Assembly: GCF_030445035.2 (NCBI RefSeq)
Contig: NC_080689.1
Location: 27,557,278 to 27,621,277 of the forward strand
Origin: Dasypus novemcinctus
Taxonomy: Eukaryota > Chordata > Mammalia > Cingulata > Dasypodidae
DNA length: 64,000 nucleotides
Direction: 5' to 3'
A program made the position numbers and the translations under genes. Below, one piece after another: positions 46,071 through 57,969 of the stretch. Positions within the stretch are counted from its first letter, which is position 1, and each line of letters begins with the position of its first letter. Under the pieces are notes generated by a model that worked only from the letters and a program-made list of their open reading frames with translations, was not told where the DNA came from and did not search any database.

Positions 46071-46503
46071 TGGGGTTTCCTTTTACAAAAGCCTGTTGAA
46101 TTTTATTTAAGTAGGCTATTCTGGCTATTGCTTTTAAGGTGTAGATTAGCTGAAACATTTTACAGTAAACTGGTTTAGGCATTACTTGATATTGATTGTG
46201 CAAATTTACACAGTACCAACACTTGGTTCTAATTGTAGAGATTTTGGATGATTTGCAAAATATGTGTGTAGGATGAGTGATATCTTCCCTCAGGGCTAGT
46301 TACTGGCAGGTTCCTATGTAGGAAGAACAAGATTAGTATTTGGTGGAGTTTTTTCTTCTTGAACAGGAACCACAGGTTCTCAACTGGCTCCATCTCATAT
46401 TTTGCTTCATGCTCTGGTGTGATCTCCAGCTCAGGACCTCCTTTATCTGCTGGTTCCGATAAGTAGTAGTGTTTTGCTCTGGTATGATTGACCAGGGCTT
46501 GAT

Positions 46504-46887
46504 TTACTGCAACTTAAGAGAAGAATGAGAGGTTAACAGTACTGTGTAAGGTCCCTCCCATTTGGGTTTAAGCTGATCTTCAGGATGATTGTTTTCCCAA
46601 ACTTTTAAAAGAACCTGATCCCCGATTGAGAAGGGGTGGAGAGGCTGGTCAGTGGGGTATTTTAGGTGCATATTTGTATATGTGTGCATGGTGGTAAGGA
46701 GCCCTTCTAACTGCAAAGCTAACTTATGGAGGGCTCCCTCTAAGGTCACTGGTGAATTGGGTTTTTCCCTCAGGTTGCTTAGAAAGGGCCTTCCATACAT
46801 AAGTTCAAAAGGGCTTAATTCAAGTCCCCTTCTAGGGGCCACCCTAACCCGAAGGAGAGCTAGGTTAAGTGTTTCTGTCCATTTCAA
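46504..46887 (-). pseudogene. ERV integrase C-terminal part
   Basis: 127-codon open piece with the gammaretroviral integrase features PFELMYGRP and, near the end, the GDQVLLK and WEGPYTVLL SH3-like DNA-binding domain. It was continuous with 47295 upwards before the SINE at 46899-47279 split it. Its small N-terminal methionine is not a start codon. Confidence 0.85.
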
Positions 46888-46898
46888 CGGTGTTTCTT

Positions 46899-47279
46899 TA
46901 TTTTTTTAAATTTTTTTTTATTTTTTAAAGATTTATTTATTTATTTATTTAATTCCCCTCCCTCCCCCGGTTGTCTGTTCTCTGTGTCTATTTGCTGCGT
47001 CTTGTTTCTTTGTCTGCTTCTGTTGTCGTCAGCGGCACGGGAAGTGTGGACGGCGCCATTCCTGGGCAGGCTGCACTTTTCTTTCGTGCTGGGCGGCTCT
47101 CCTTATGGGTGCACTCCTTGCGCATGGGGCTCCCCGTCCCCCGCGTGGTGGGCACTCCTTGCACGCATCAGCACTGCGCATGGGCCAGATCCACACAGGT
47201 CAAGGAGGCCCGGGGTTTGAACCGCGACCCTCCCATGTGGTAGACGGACGCCCTAACCACTGGGCTAAGTCCGCTTCCC
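46899..47279 (-). mobile_element. DAS-type SINE inserted in ERV integrase
   Basis: Target-site duplication TCAACGGTGTTTCTT (46884-46898) and TCAACTGTGTTTCTT (47280-47294), 14 of 15 identical. Reverse SINE with tail AAAGATTTATTTATTTATTT and head GGGGTTTGAACCGCGACC. CpG-rich and young-looking. Confidence 0.93.
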
Positions 47280-47294
47280 TCAACTGTGTTTCTT

Positions 47295-47769
47295 GACAAA
47301 TTTTATTTAAGGTTTTCTTTGAAGTATAGTTCATTTTTTCCACCTTTCCTGATGACTCAGGTTTCCAGGCTGCATGTAGTTTCAACTTAATTCCAAGACA
47401 GTGATTGACATCCTGTACCACAGCTGAAATAAAAGCAGGTCCATTATCTAACTGAATTGTTTGGGGCAGTCCAAACCTCGGGATGATTTCCTGGAGGAAG
47501 AATTTAGTTACCGTGGAATGCTGTTCTGTGTGGCAGGGAAAGGCTTCCACCCACCCTGAAAAGGTGTCTATAAACACCAAAAGATACTTAAAATTTCCTG
47601 TGGTTTTTGGCATTACTGTGAAGTTTACTTGCCAGTCTTCCTCTGGGGCAAGCCCTCGACTTTGTGTCTCAAAAGAAGTCCACGATGTTCCTTTTGGGTT
47701 ATTTTTCTGGCAAGAAAGACACTGGTTAGAGACTTTTTGTACAGCTTGAGCAAGGTGAGGTCCCACCAC
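47295..47769 (-). pseudogene. ERV integrase N-terminal and core part
   Basis: Open minus-strand piece containing the zinc-finger CLSCQ, the core TFSGWVEAFPC and LDNGPAF (second catalytic Asp) and the ESSGKVEKMN catalytic Glu region. The open frame runs on into SINE text after 47295, so only the part above that is retroviral. Catalytic residues are partly recognisable, but frame breaks on either side rule out function. Confidence 0.85.
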
Positions 47770-47950
47770 CAGTTGGTGAAGAAGGCTCAGTAGTGCTTGC
47801 TATCCCAAATGTGTGGTTTGGTGATAATAAGAGACTAGGGGATATACTAGGTTCTTAGGCAGATAGAATTGTCCTTGGCTGTTTTTCAGTTACTTATCCC
47901 CTTTTTCTAATTTTTCTGAATTTTCTTGAAGTCCCCATTCTCTTGCACAC

Positions 47951-48262
47951 TCAAGATCTGCAGGTGTATAGACTGGACAGAAAACTTCCTCTATATGTTG
48001 AGGAATCAGGTTTAGTGAGTGCAGCTACTTGACTAGGAGGGTAGCCTTTTCTTGCGGCCTCTTTTGCCTCTTGGTCTGCTTGCCTGTTCATTAGGGCTGC
48101 ATAGGAGTCTCCCTTTTGATGTCCCCAGCAGTGCATTACAGCTACTTCTGCTGGTAGTTTTACTGCTTCTAAATGTTCAGTTATTTGTGTGGCATGCTTA
48201 ATGTCTTTCCACCCAGATGATAAAAGTCTTCTCTCCTTCCAAATGAGCCCATATGCATGCAA
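47951..48262 (-). pseudogene. ERV RNase H fragment
   Basis: 103-codon open piece ending the pol RNase H domain: HCWGHQKG and the NRQADQEAKEAA helix, as in gammaretroviral RNase H. The upstream part continues beyond the L1 insertion at 48277-48873. Between this and the integrase (47770-47950) several stops occur. Confidence 0.8.
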
Positions 48263-48276
48263 GATAAGAGAAGCAT

Positions 48277-48873
48277 TTTTTTTTTAGATTTTTTCTCTTT
48301 ATTTATTTTTTAATGTTACATTAAAAAAATATGAGGTCCCCATATACCCCCCAACCCCCCTCATCCCACTCCTCCCCCCATAACAACAACCTCCTCCATC
48401 ATCATGAGACATTCATTGCATTTGGTGAATACATCTCTGAGTACCACTGCATTTCATGGTCAATGGTCCACACCATAGCCCACACTCTCCCACAGTCCAC
48501 CCAGTGGGCCATGGGAGGACATATAGTGTCTGGTAACTGTCCCTGCAGCACCACCCAGGACAACTCCAAGTCCCGAAAATGCCCCCACATCACATCTCTT
48601 CCTTCCAATTTCTACCCCCAGCAGCCACCATGGCCACTTTCTCCACACCAATGCCACATTTTCTTTGATTACTAATCACAATAGTTCATGAATAGAATAT
48701 CAGTAAGTCCACTCTAATCCATTCTCTATTCCTCCATCGTGTGGACCCTAGAATGGCCATGTCCACTCCACATTTATATCAAGAGGGGGCTTAGATTCCG
48801 CATGGATGCTGCATGCAATTCTCCTGCTTTCAGTTGTAGGTACTCTTGGCTCCCTGGTGTGGTGGTTGACCTT
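48277..48873 (-). mobile_element. 5'-truncated L1 3' UTR inserted in ERV pol
   Basis: GAGAAGCAT at 48268-48276 and 48874-48882 flanks the insert. On the minus strand it ends in an A-tract after CCCCATATACC-type text, matching the L1 3' UTR at 57005-57500 (shared CATTCATTGCATTTGGTGAA and CTCCTGCTT). Classic target-primed insertion. Confidence 0.88.
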
Positions 48874-49681
48874 GAGAAGCATATTTTGAATCAGTGTAAA
48901 TGTTCTCTTTTTCCATCCCCTCTTTAGAGGGCACTAAGCAGAGCAGAGCTCCCCGGGGGAAGTGGTGCAGCTTCTATTACTTCCCCCCACAGTTATAAGA
49001 GCATATCCAGCTTTTCAAATACCCCCTTCAATGAAGCTACTTCCATCCATGAAGATTTCTAAATCTGGATCTAGTAGAGGAATATCCTGCAAGTCTTTCC
49101 TGGAAGAAAAGACTTCCTCTAGCATTTCTATAGAGTCATGAATAGGTATTTCTTCGGTGCTTGATGGGAGTAGAGAAGCTGGATTTAAGGTTGCACAGAC
49201 CTTTAATTTAACTTCTGAGTTGTCTAGGAGTGCTGCTTGATATTTTCCAAGCCTCCCTTGGGTTAGCTAAAGATTTCCCTTTCCTTCAAGCAGTGTTAGA
49301 GGTTGAAGGATGCTCTTCTGGTCTTCTGGAGCCCCCAAACAGGTGCTTTAAATAGCTCTGGGTGATAACTAACTGCCCTGTAGCACGAGCTGACTCTATG
49401 AGCTCTTTACTCTGTGGCCATATTGCCCCTCCTGGAATAACCAATTTTATATAAATTAAGGGTCTAATATTTAACTACTTATTACTGATAGTTGACAGAT
49501 GTGGATGTATAATCTGAACCCAACCAAGGCAGTTTAACTAATGGGGATTATAATTTGGGGACAGGTCTAACATTCTCAATTTTATATCTTTTGGATGATA
49601 TTTTCTTCTACCTTTTTAGGGTAAAATATTACTAATTTTACATTAGCATATGGACTAATGTAATCAATCAGAATTTCTTAA

Positions 49682-50114
49682 GGGAAGCAGACTTGGCCCA
49701 ATGGATAGGGCGTCTGCCTACCACATGGGAGGATTGCGGTTCAAACCCCGGGCCTCCTTGACCCGTGTGGAGCTGGCCCATGCGCAGTGCTGATGCGTGC
49801 AAGGAGTGCTGTGCCATGCAGGGGTGTCCCCTGCGTAGGGGAGCCCCACGTGCAAGGAGTGTACCCTGTAAGGAGAGCTGCCCAGCGTGAAAGAAAGTGC
49901 AGCCTGCCCAAGAATGGCACTGCACACAAAGAGAGATGGCAAAGCAAGATGACGCAACAAAAAGAAACACAGATTCCTGGTGCCACTGATAAGGATAGAA
50001 GCAGTCACAGAAGAACACAGCGAATGGACACAAAAAGCAGACAACTGCCGGTGGGGGGGGGGCAGTGTGTGTGTGTGTGGAGAGAAATAAATAAATGAAT
50101 CTTAAAAAAAAAAA
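49682..50114 (+). mobile_element. DAS-type SINE, full length, with TSD
   Basis: GGGAAGCAGACTTGGCCCAA head (A-box region), GGTTCAAACCCCGGGCC (B box), body with CAAGGAGTGC, and tail with G10, (GT)n and AAATAAATAAATGAATC. Flanks AGAATTTCTTAA (49670-49681) and AGAATTCCTTAA (50115-50126) differ at one base. Open frames up to 121 codons on the minus strand are SINE shadows. Confidence 0.93.
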
Positions 50115-50126
50115 AGAATTCCTTAA

Positions 50127-51417
50127 TTCTGTTATATGAACATACAGATATAAATTATAGTGCAGATTTTCCAGTCTTTAAGGCTGGGCACATGCACTCT
50201 TTAAATTGGCAGCATTCTTCTTAACTGTGGTGGAGAGCTTGGTTTCTTTAACTAACGACCTCCTAAATTTGTGAAAGAGCATATGGGTTGCAGGGAGGAG
50301 AAAAATTCTAAATTTTGAGGCTTTTTGCCTTTGGGCTGAGAAGAGCAGAGACAGCTTTAGGGAGGTGGATTTCCTCAAAGACTGTGTTGATACTGAGCAT
50401 CCAGTGAAGAGAGGTATAAGGCATAGAGTACCATGACAAATATGGGAAACCATTGGTAATCCAAAGAATTCTAGAAAAATTTGACACCCATATGCCTCAA
50501 AAGGATGGCCCAGTTATGGTAAGTATATGCTATTTCTAATTCAGTGTAAGAAAAAAATTCATATATATCACATTATCAAAAACTGCACTAGGTGATAGTC
50601 TGATTTGGAAATTCTTTATCCCTCTTGAGTTACAGGTGGACCCCTACCCAGGCCCTTTCAATTTTACATTCAAAAGCCTGAGAAATAATTTCTCAATAAT
50701 AAGATAAATCTGATGAGAGCAAATGCAATGAAAAAATGGGAGGAAGACCAGCTAGGCACATGTTTAATCCAAATGTAGTTATTATAAGCCAGAATACAGA
50801 AAGTGGACTACAAACTGACCACAAATTTTATGTGCATCAACTATTATTTAATATAATGTTTTTCTGACAGTAAGTAAAATAATTCCACTTTTGACGTGGA
50901 TTACAAAAGTAGAGAAAATTCAGGGTGAACAAAAACAAAAATAACTAAGTAAAAGAAATCCTTGTGGAAACTTGAAAGGATTTGAAATTGTTTTACCTCA
51001 CTGAAATAAAGGCTAAAAAGGCCTAAAATATCTTCATTATACAAACGAATCATTAGCGGGGAACAGCCTGTTTATGGAAGGCACGGGCTCAATCCGTCAA
51101 GCCTTTCAAGGCTTCTAAGTCACATCGTTTGTCTGATGTTTTCGGGGGTCTCGCCTGCCGAATCCCTTCCCACCGAGGTGTCCTCTGAGGGTCCTGGAGA
51201 GCAGCTACTATGCCTTTACCATTTGTTTGTCACACTCTAAGTAAGGTAGGTGTCCCACAACTCAGTCCATAAAGGATTAAAGAGCAAGCATAGTTAGATG
51301 GTTGCTGAAAAGGATAGTTGGGCAATTACCCACTTCCAAAGATTCTGATAAATGGAGGAAAAAATCCTCTCCCATAAGCTCTGTAATCTTGGTCCTCTAT
51401 TAGGACTTACCATATTG
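50127..51417. other. Intergenic DNA with a CpG-richer patch
   Basis: No gene or repeat recognised. 51050-51190 has about ten CpGs in 140 bp (for example TTTTCGGGGGTCTCGCCTGC), unusual against the surrounding DNA. May hold more ERV remnants, but I cannot show it. Confidence 0.35.
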
Positions 51418-51434
51418 AGTTTTGATAGATTTTT

Positions 51435-51655
51435 AAAAAAGATTTATTTATTTATTCCCCCTGGCTCCCCCACATTGTTTGTGCTTGCTGTCTGCTCCCT
51501 GCTTGCTGTGTCTCTCATTGTGTTTCCTCACTGTGTTTCTTTGTTGCGTCATCTTGCTGTATTGCTTGTCTTCTTTAGGAAGCACTGGGAACCAAACCTG
51601 GGATCTCCCAAGTGGTAGGTGGGTACCCAGCGGCTTGAGCCACATCTGCCTCCCA
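51435..51655 (-). mobile_element. DAS-like SINE with 17-bp TSD, inside an L2
   Basis: AGTTTTGATAGATTTTT (51418-51434) and AGTTTTCATAGATTTTT (51656-51672) flank a reverse SINE with tail AAAAGATTTATTTATTTATT and head AACCAAACCTGGGATCTCCC, CTTGAGCCACATCTGCCTCC. L2 3'-end text (TAGGTGCTTAGTAAATGTCT) follows at 51740. Confidence 0.9.
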
Positions 51656-51672
51656 AGTTTTCATAGATTTTT

Positions 51673-51780
51673 AGAAGTGTATTTGCATTCCCTACTAGAC
51701 TCTAAGATACAGAATGTATTCATAATTTGTATTTTAGTAGGTGCTTAGTAAATGTCTGCTGAATGAATGAGAGAATGGAC
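51673..51780 (+). repeat. L2 3' end
   Basis: CTAGACTCTAAGATACAGAA, then GTAGGTGCTTAGTAAATGTC and TGCTGAATGAATGAGAG. Confidence 0.65.
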
Positions 51781-52139
51781 AATGGAATGAGTCTTTTCAA
51801 GTAGAGTTGTGGTCTTAATATTAAATTGATGAGTGTGGCTGGCACTGACATTTGCTTTTCTAACCCATCCATTTCACTTCTTCTCTTTTAACAAAACACC
51901 TATTTCATTCACAATGGCACTGCACCTAGCTCTAGCAATGACTCTTGAATGATCTATGCTTCTCGTCCCTGCCTGCACATTAGAATCATCTGGGTTGCTT
52001 TAAAATTCAAATTCTGCCTCCTGCTCTATGATTTTGATTTAATTGGTCTAAAGTAAGGCCTAGGCATTAGGATTTAAAATTTCTTCCTACAGGGTAGAGA
52101 ACTGTTGTTAGGCAATCTTATTTATTTATTTATTTTGCC

Positions 52140-52340
52140 AGATATTTGTTTCCCAGCCTTTTAAACTTTTGGGCTTTGCCAGTGGACATGCCGAATCTCC
52201 TGGAAAATTTTTTTCTCCTGATAAAAGGGACAGAACGTGATGGCTTGATGCTGCCGCACCTTCCTTTTCTTTTTCCAGTCTGGAATGCAGATGTGATGCT
52301 TTACACTTTGGCAGTTATTTTGCAACCGTGAGGCAATTAA
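52140..52340. repeat. Unplaced old LTR/MER-type fragment
   Basis: Text such as CCCAGCCTTTTAAACTTTTG and GATGGCTTGATGCTGCCGCA resembles a mammalian MER-type repeat, but I could not name it. Confidence 0.3.
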
Positions 52341-52659
52341 AAAAAATGTAGCAAGTTAAGGATGGGGAAGAAGAAAGTTGGAAAGTAGCCTAGATCATTA
52401 ATAATATTGGTGAGCCCTCGGACTGACAACATTTCCTTATTAAATAAACAATGTGTTATTATGGTTTAATTCTCCTAACAGTGGGTGTTGTGTTGTTAAC
52501 TGCTTACAAAATCATTCAGAGCTTAAACAAAGAGTATCCTAGACCAAACTCATAAACTGGATGCAGCTAAATATCCAGGATGAAATAATTTTCAGAAAAC
52601 CTGGCTAATTCTCTAAAACTGTCTGCCAAAATGAATAACTGTTATTTTAAAAGCCCATT

Positions 52660-53130
52660 ATATTTCCCATAAAGCATATATTTATAGAGTGTCAACTTTG
52701 GGCCTGGCACTGCTCTAGGAAAATAAAACAGACATCCATACCCTCATGAAATTAGTGAGGTGAGAGAAATGATAAACCATAAACATTATAAATAAATAGT
52801 GTGTTAGAAGGTGGTAAATATTTTGGAAAATACTGGAGCAGGATAAAGGGGTTAGCGAGGGCTGAATGTGTGTATGTTTCCATGCGTGCGTGTGGCTAAT
52901 TTAAATAGTGTAGTGAGGGTGAATTTCACTGAGAAGGTGACTTCTGAGCAAAGACTTGAAGGAAAATGCGGGCCTGGTCCATTGGGATATTTTAAGGAGA
53001 AGTTTTTCAGTCATAGGGATCAGCTTGTGCAAAAGAGTAAAGAAGTTTGCTTGGCTTATTGAAGGATCTGCAAAGAGGTCAGTGGACCTGGAATGAAGGG
53101 AGTGAAAAGCAAAGTAAGAGAATGCAATTA
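52660..53130 (+). repeat. Ancient mammal-wide repeat
   Basis: Ordered phrases of a known mammalian repeat: GGGCCTGGCACTGCTCTAGG, ATACCCTCATGAAATTAGTG, GTGAATTTCACTGAGAAGGT, TTCTGAGCAAAGACTTGAAG. Family name uncertain. Confidence 0.5.
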
Positions 53131-53669
53131 TAAGGTAATGGGCAACTTTATCACATAGGGCTGTGTTCCTAAATTTCATTCATTCATTCAACCAGTATTT
53201 TTTGAACATATACTAAGTCTGCATTAGGTACTGGCAATAAGACAGTTAACAACACTGAGAAGGTTTCTGCTCATAAATTTCAAGTTCCAAGAACAAAAGG
53301 AAGTTCTTCCATAGGTTAACAAGGATTCATACTCCCTTTTGCTTTTGGTTTATTTTAGTAAGCTGACATGGCAGTACAGTGTAACTGGCAATGTGTTCCT
53401 TTGTTTGGGAACAGGGAGGGATAAGAACAGTAGCGGCATTCCTCTCTTTGTCTATGGGGGTGCCAGTCTTGTTACTTTTGGTTCTCTGGCTTGCTTTGGT
53501 AGATTTAATAGCAGTGTTGTGAGTTCCTGAGGAAACCCTACCAACCATGGATTCGAAGAGGTAGGAGAAAGACAAATATAGGAATGTCTCTATAATTTTC
53601 AGGGCTTGAAATATTTTTCTAAAATCATGTACATGTTATTAATATTGATGAAACCATTTGAAAAGGTTT
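53131..53669. other. Intergenic DNA, nothing recognised
   Basis: Contains a CATTCATTCATTCA tract near 53179. No gene. Frames at 53327-53575 on both strands are short and unlike known proteins. Confidence 0.4.
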
Positions 53670-54109
53670 TGTTGGGGATTGAATCATGTTCCCACAAAAG
53701 GCCCCAACCCCTTGTCCTGTGGCCCAAACTCCATTTGCAAATCAGACCTTTGAAGATGTCATTAGTGAAGATGAGCCCAAACTGAATGAGGGTGGGCCTT
53801 CATCCAATATGGCGGAAGTCCTAATAGGCAAAGGACATTGGACACGGAAAAAGAAGCCACGGGAAGGGCAAGAAACCGGAAGTCAGTAGAGCCTGGAAAA
53901 GAAAGGAGAAGGTGCTGCCATGTGACAGAAAAACCAACGGTTGCCAGCAGCCAGCCCCGGAACATCACAGTGTTTGGGGAGAAAGCATCGCTTTGCTGAC
54001 ACCTCGAATTTGGACTTCTCCTTGCCTCAAAATCATGAGTCGATAAATTCCCATTGTTTAAGCCAACCTACTGTGTGGTATTTGTTTTAGCAGCTGGGAA
54101 ACTAAAATA
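53670..54109 (+). mobile_element. MaLR/MLT1-like solo LTR with 5-bp TSD
   Basis: TGTTGGGGATTGAATCATGT start, GACCTTTGAAGATGTCATTA, GGTGGGCCTTCATCCAATAT, and end GTTTAAGCCAACCTACTGTG then GGAAACTAAAATA. GGTTT flanks both ends (53665-53669 and 54110-54114). Solo LTR from recombination. Confidence 0.85.
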
Positions 54110-54556
54110 GGTTTTGAAAATTATTTTTGAGACAATGGTAGAGAACTTGTTATTTAAGGAAATACCCAAAGCTCCATAGCTCTGGGCTTGAATATTATTG
54201 ATATTTAATTATTACCAGCTGCACCTAAAAGTCCCTGTGGGGGGAAATTTTTATTAGCTACATCTTGGTTTATTTTTCTAAAGAAAAGTCATTTTAAAAC
54301 TGCATTTGGGGGGATGGGGAATTGAACAAACATTGAAAATCAGCTGTTTGTCTGTGAAAAGGGATACCTTCAGCAAAACTCAGCAGTGTGCGCTGGTCTC
54401 ATGCTCTTCGGGGCAATGGATAATTATAAGATTTTTTCTCATTAAAAAATATCATGCAGAACAAATAAGTCTCTGGAGGTCGGGGCCTTCAAGCATATGG
54501 TCTTTGGCTGGTTGATGGCTTATGGCTGTATTTTCAGCCCGTTTTGGTAGGTTGAC

Positions 54557-55435
<879 letters not shown>

Positions 55436-55445
55436 ACAAAAAAGT

Positions 55446-56939
55446 AAGAGGAGGAAAAAAAAAAGTCCAATTGGTGTGTTCTATGCTTGTTTTTTCTCCC
55501 TAGCTATTGTGATGACCTTCTGGACTGAAGTTTTATGGCACAAAATGACAATTGTTTATTTTTCCCAGGCTTCAACATCTGGCAGAGGCAAATCACCCAC
55601 TCCTATCCTAGACTAAGTGTAAACAGGAATGAGCTAAGATACAACCTGAGGAACAAGTTTAAAATAGCAATCACCACTAGAAACAGTTTTTATTAGCTTT
55701 TTCCTGTTTATTCTATTTGATTACGTTAGTACAGCCATTTTAGGAGTGAGATTTTGTGATGTGACATTATTCATTTTTAGTACTTAAAAATTTTTCAGCA
55801 AATAAGTGTCAGAAGGAAATTCCAAGTTGTTTGGTGTTGCTGCAGGGATTTGTAAAATCAACCCAGCCATATGTGTTATGCATGGTTAGGCCTACCTAAT
55901 TCAATAAAAATATTTCAAAATGAAAGAAAATATTTTTTCTATATAACTTAGGAGAAGATGGGTCAATAGGCAGAGTTTAAATGAACTAGTTCTAATTATT
56001 TTTCCTTTTGAGTTGATAATATAATTTACTTAAATACCAGTTTAATACAACAGGTACAATATTTGGCAAGAACAATACAATTCAAGATATTCATTTTTCA
56101 GATTTTATTTTAGAGCTGCTTCTAAATAATTGTCTGAATTAAAAGGCCAATTGTGATAATTATGGATGAGGCTTGATAAGCCTTAAATCAATATGGTCTG
56201 TGAGGACTTATAAATATAAGAGAAAAAAAGACCTTAGGAAAAAAATGGGTGTAAAGGTTTACAACAATCACATAGGAAATTCCCACATTTTACATAAAGG
56301 ATCCCAGATTACCTGAAATCCATGATGCACAGTCCATATCAGCCAGGAGTCAGACAATCCTATTTATGTAAATAATAACATCCCAAATAGAGATTGTCCA
56401 CATAAGAGATTCAAACCTTCTAAGAAACTTCACCTAAAATGATGAGTGTACCTTCATCACCCTTTTTAGAGTTCCTTTATACAGTGTATGGTTATCCTTT
56501 GAGTGACTATTCAAATTAAAATGTTTATCCAGAGAAATGCACAGTTAAACTTTCCCCCCAAATATCATTAATTATAAATTCCGAATACCAGTTCTGCTCT
56601 TAAGGCAGACCCTTAGGTCATGTTGTGCTTTGCTAGTTCTTCTGGCTGTGCCTTTTATTTATTTCTGATGCCCGTATAAGAAATGGATCCCCTACATTTT
56701 AGTGCTTCCTGTTTCTCTGAAGTTTGATAAACCTGTGTCTGTATCTCTTCAGCTCTGATCAGAAAGAGGCATGGCTCTTTGACCTACAGCATGATGGTTA
56801 TAAGAAAATACCCTTTGCACTTCTGTTCTTAAAATTGATTTCCTAACACTGAGGATCTTAGCTGTAACATCTTGCTTTCTATGGTACTGATTATGAAAAC
56901 ATTTCTGCCTTGATCATCCTTCATGACTGCCATTAGGAT
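55446..56939. other. Intergenic DNA, AT-rich, nothing recognised
   Basis: No gene or repeat could be assigned in this 1.5 kb. Confidence 0.4.
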
Positions 56940-56990
56940 GTGTCATAGTTTTCCAGCTGCTAAAAATAATTCCATACCGTGGGTTTTTTT
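56940..56990 (-). repeat. Truncated MaLR-like LTR end
   Basis: TGTCATAGTTTTCCAGCTGC and TAAAAATAATTCCATACCGT are the reverse of the terminal part of the LTR at 53670-54109 (its end reads TTTAGCAGCTGGGAAACTAA). Cut off by the L1 fragment that follows. Confidence 0.5.
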
Positions 56991-57002
56991 AGGTAATTAA
57001 TT

Positions 57003-57935
57003 ATTTTAATTGTATTTTTTTGAAGATACATAGATCACAAAAAATGTGATCATTAAGAAATATAAGAGATTCCCATATACCCCAAATCCCACCCCTTCCA
57101 CTTCTCCTACATCAACAACCTCTTTCATCATTGTGGCACATTCATTGCATTTGGTGAATACATTTTGGAGCACTGCTGCTCTGCATGGATAACAGTTTAC
57201 ATTGTAGATTACACTCTTCCCCAGTGCATTCATTGGGTTGTGGCAGGATATATAATGTCCAGCATCTGTTCCTGCCATATCATTTAAGACAACTCCATAT
57301 CCAAAGATGCCCCCACATCAATCTGTTCTCCTCTCTCCCTGTCCTCAGCAACTACCATGACTACTTTCTCTACATTAATGATACAATTTTTTCCATTACT
57401 AGTCATAGTTGTTCTATAGTAGAATACCAGTAAGTCCACTCTAATTCATATTTTATTCCTCCATCCTGTGGAACCTGGGATAGTGATCTCCACTCCACCT
57501 CTGTATTGAGAAGGGGCTTAGATCTCACATGGCTGACAGATGCAATTCTCCTGCTTGCAGTTGTAGGCACTCTCAGTTCTCTGGTGTTGTGGTTGACCAT
57601 CTTTACCTACCTGTTAGCTGACCTGGGTAAGTCCAATGAACCGGAAAGTAGGAGTTGCAACTGTGTTGAGGCTCAGGGCCCAGCTGTCACATGGCCAGCC
57701 CAGAGATTCAAGTCTCCTGTGTATGCACCAATCCCAGTGTCAACCACAGGTTCAGTAAAAGTGACAGAAGAGGCATGTGTGGAAAGATCACATCTGAGTC
57801 CAACTCCATCACTATCAGGAACACAAATTCCAAAGTAGGGCCCACTGACAAGGCACTGAACTCCAGAGCCAACTGCCATGACCGTAAACCTGTGTGTCTC
57901 TGTAGCCCTCAGGAGCACCAGTACCTGGGGTTGTA
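57003..57935 (-). repeat. Xenarthran L1 3'-UTR fragment
   Basis: Reverse copy of the 3' UTR seen at 48277-48873 and in part at 24460-25000. Shared phrases include TTCATTGCATTTGGTGAATA, AGTAAGTCCACTCTAATTCA and GCAATTCTCCTGCTTGCAGT. The 110-codon frame at 57506-57838 lies in it and is not a gene. Confidence 0.8.
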
Positions 57936-57969
57936 TCTAAATTATTTGCTTACTCTAATTTCCCATATA

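Larger units (their letters stand above)
45008..49670 (-). mobile_element. Decayed class I endogenous retrovirus (pol-env-3' LTR part)
   Basis: On the minus strand, order from the right is pol (RT-RNase H connection about 49300-48890, RNase H 48262-47951, integrase 47763-47295 and 46887-46507), an env transmembrane-like relic, a purine-rich tract and a 3' LTR. The integrase type is gammaretroviral (zinc-finger and D,D-35-E text visible). gag, most of RT and the 5' LTR are not seen. Three later insertions (46899-47279, 48277-48873, and one at the 5' edge, 49682-50114) and many stops show it is a dead fossil. Confidence 0.85.

Noticed and set aside
49682..49760. Possible tRNA gene at a B-box-like sequence
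   Set aside because: The A/B box belongs to a SINE head followed by SINE body, tail and TSD; no complete tRNA cloverleaf is evident.
57506..57838. 110-codon plus-strand frame
   Set aside because: Antisense of an L1 3' UTR that recurs at 48277-48873.
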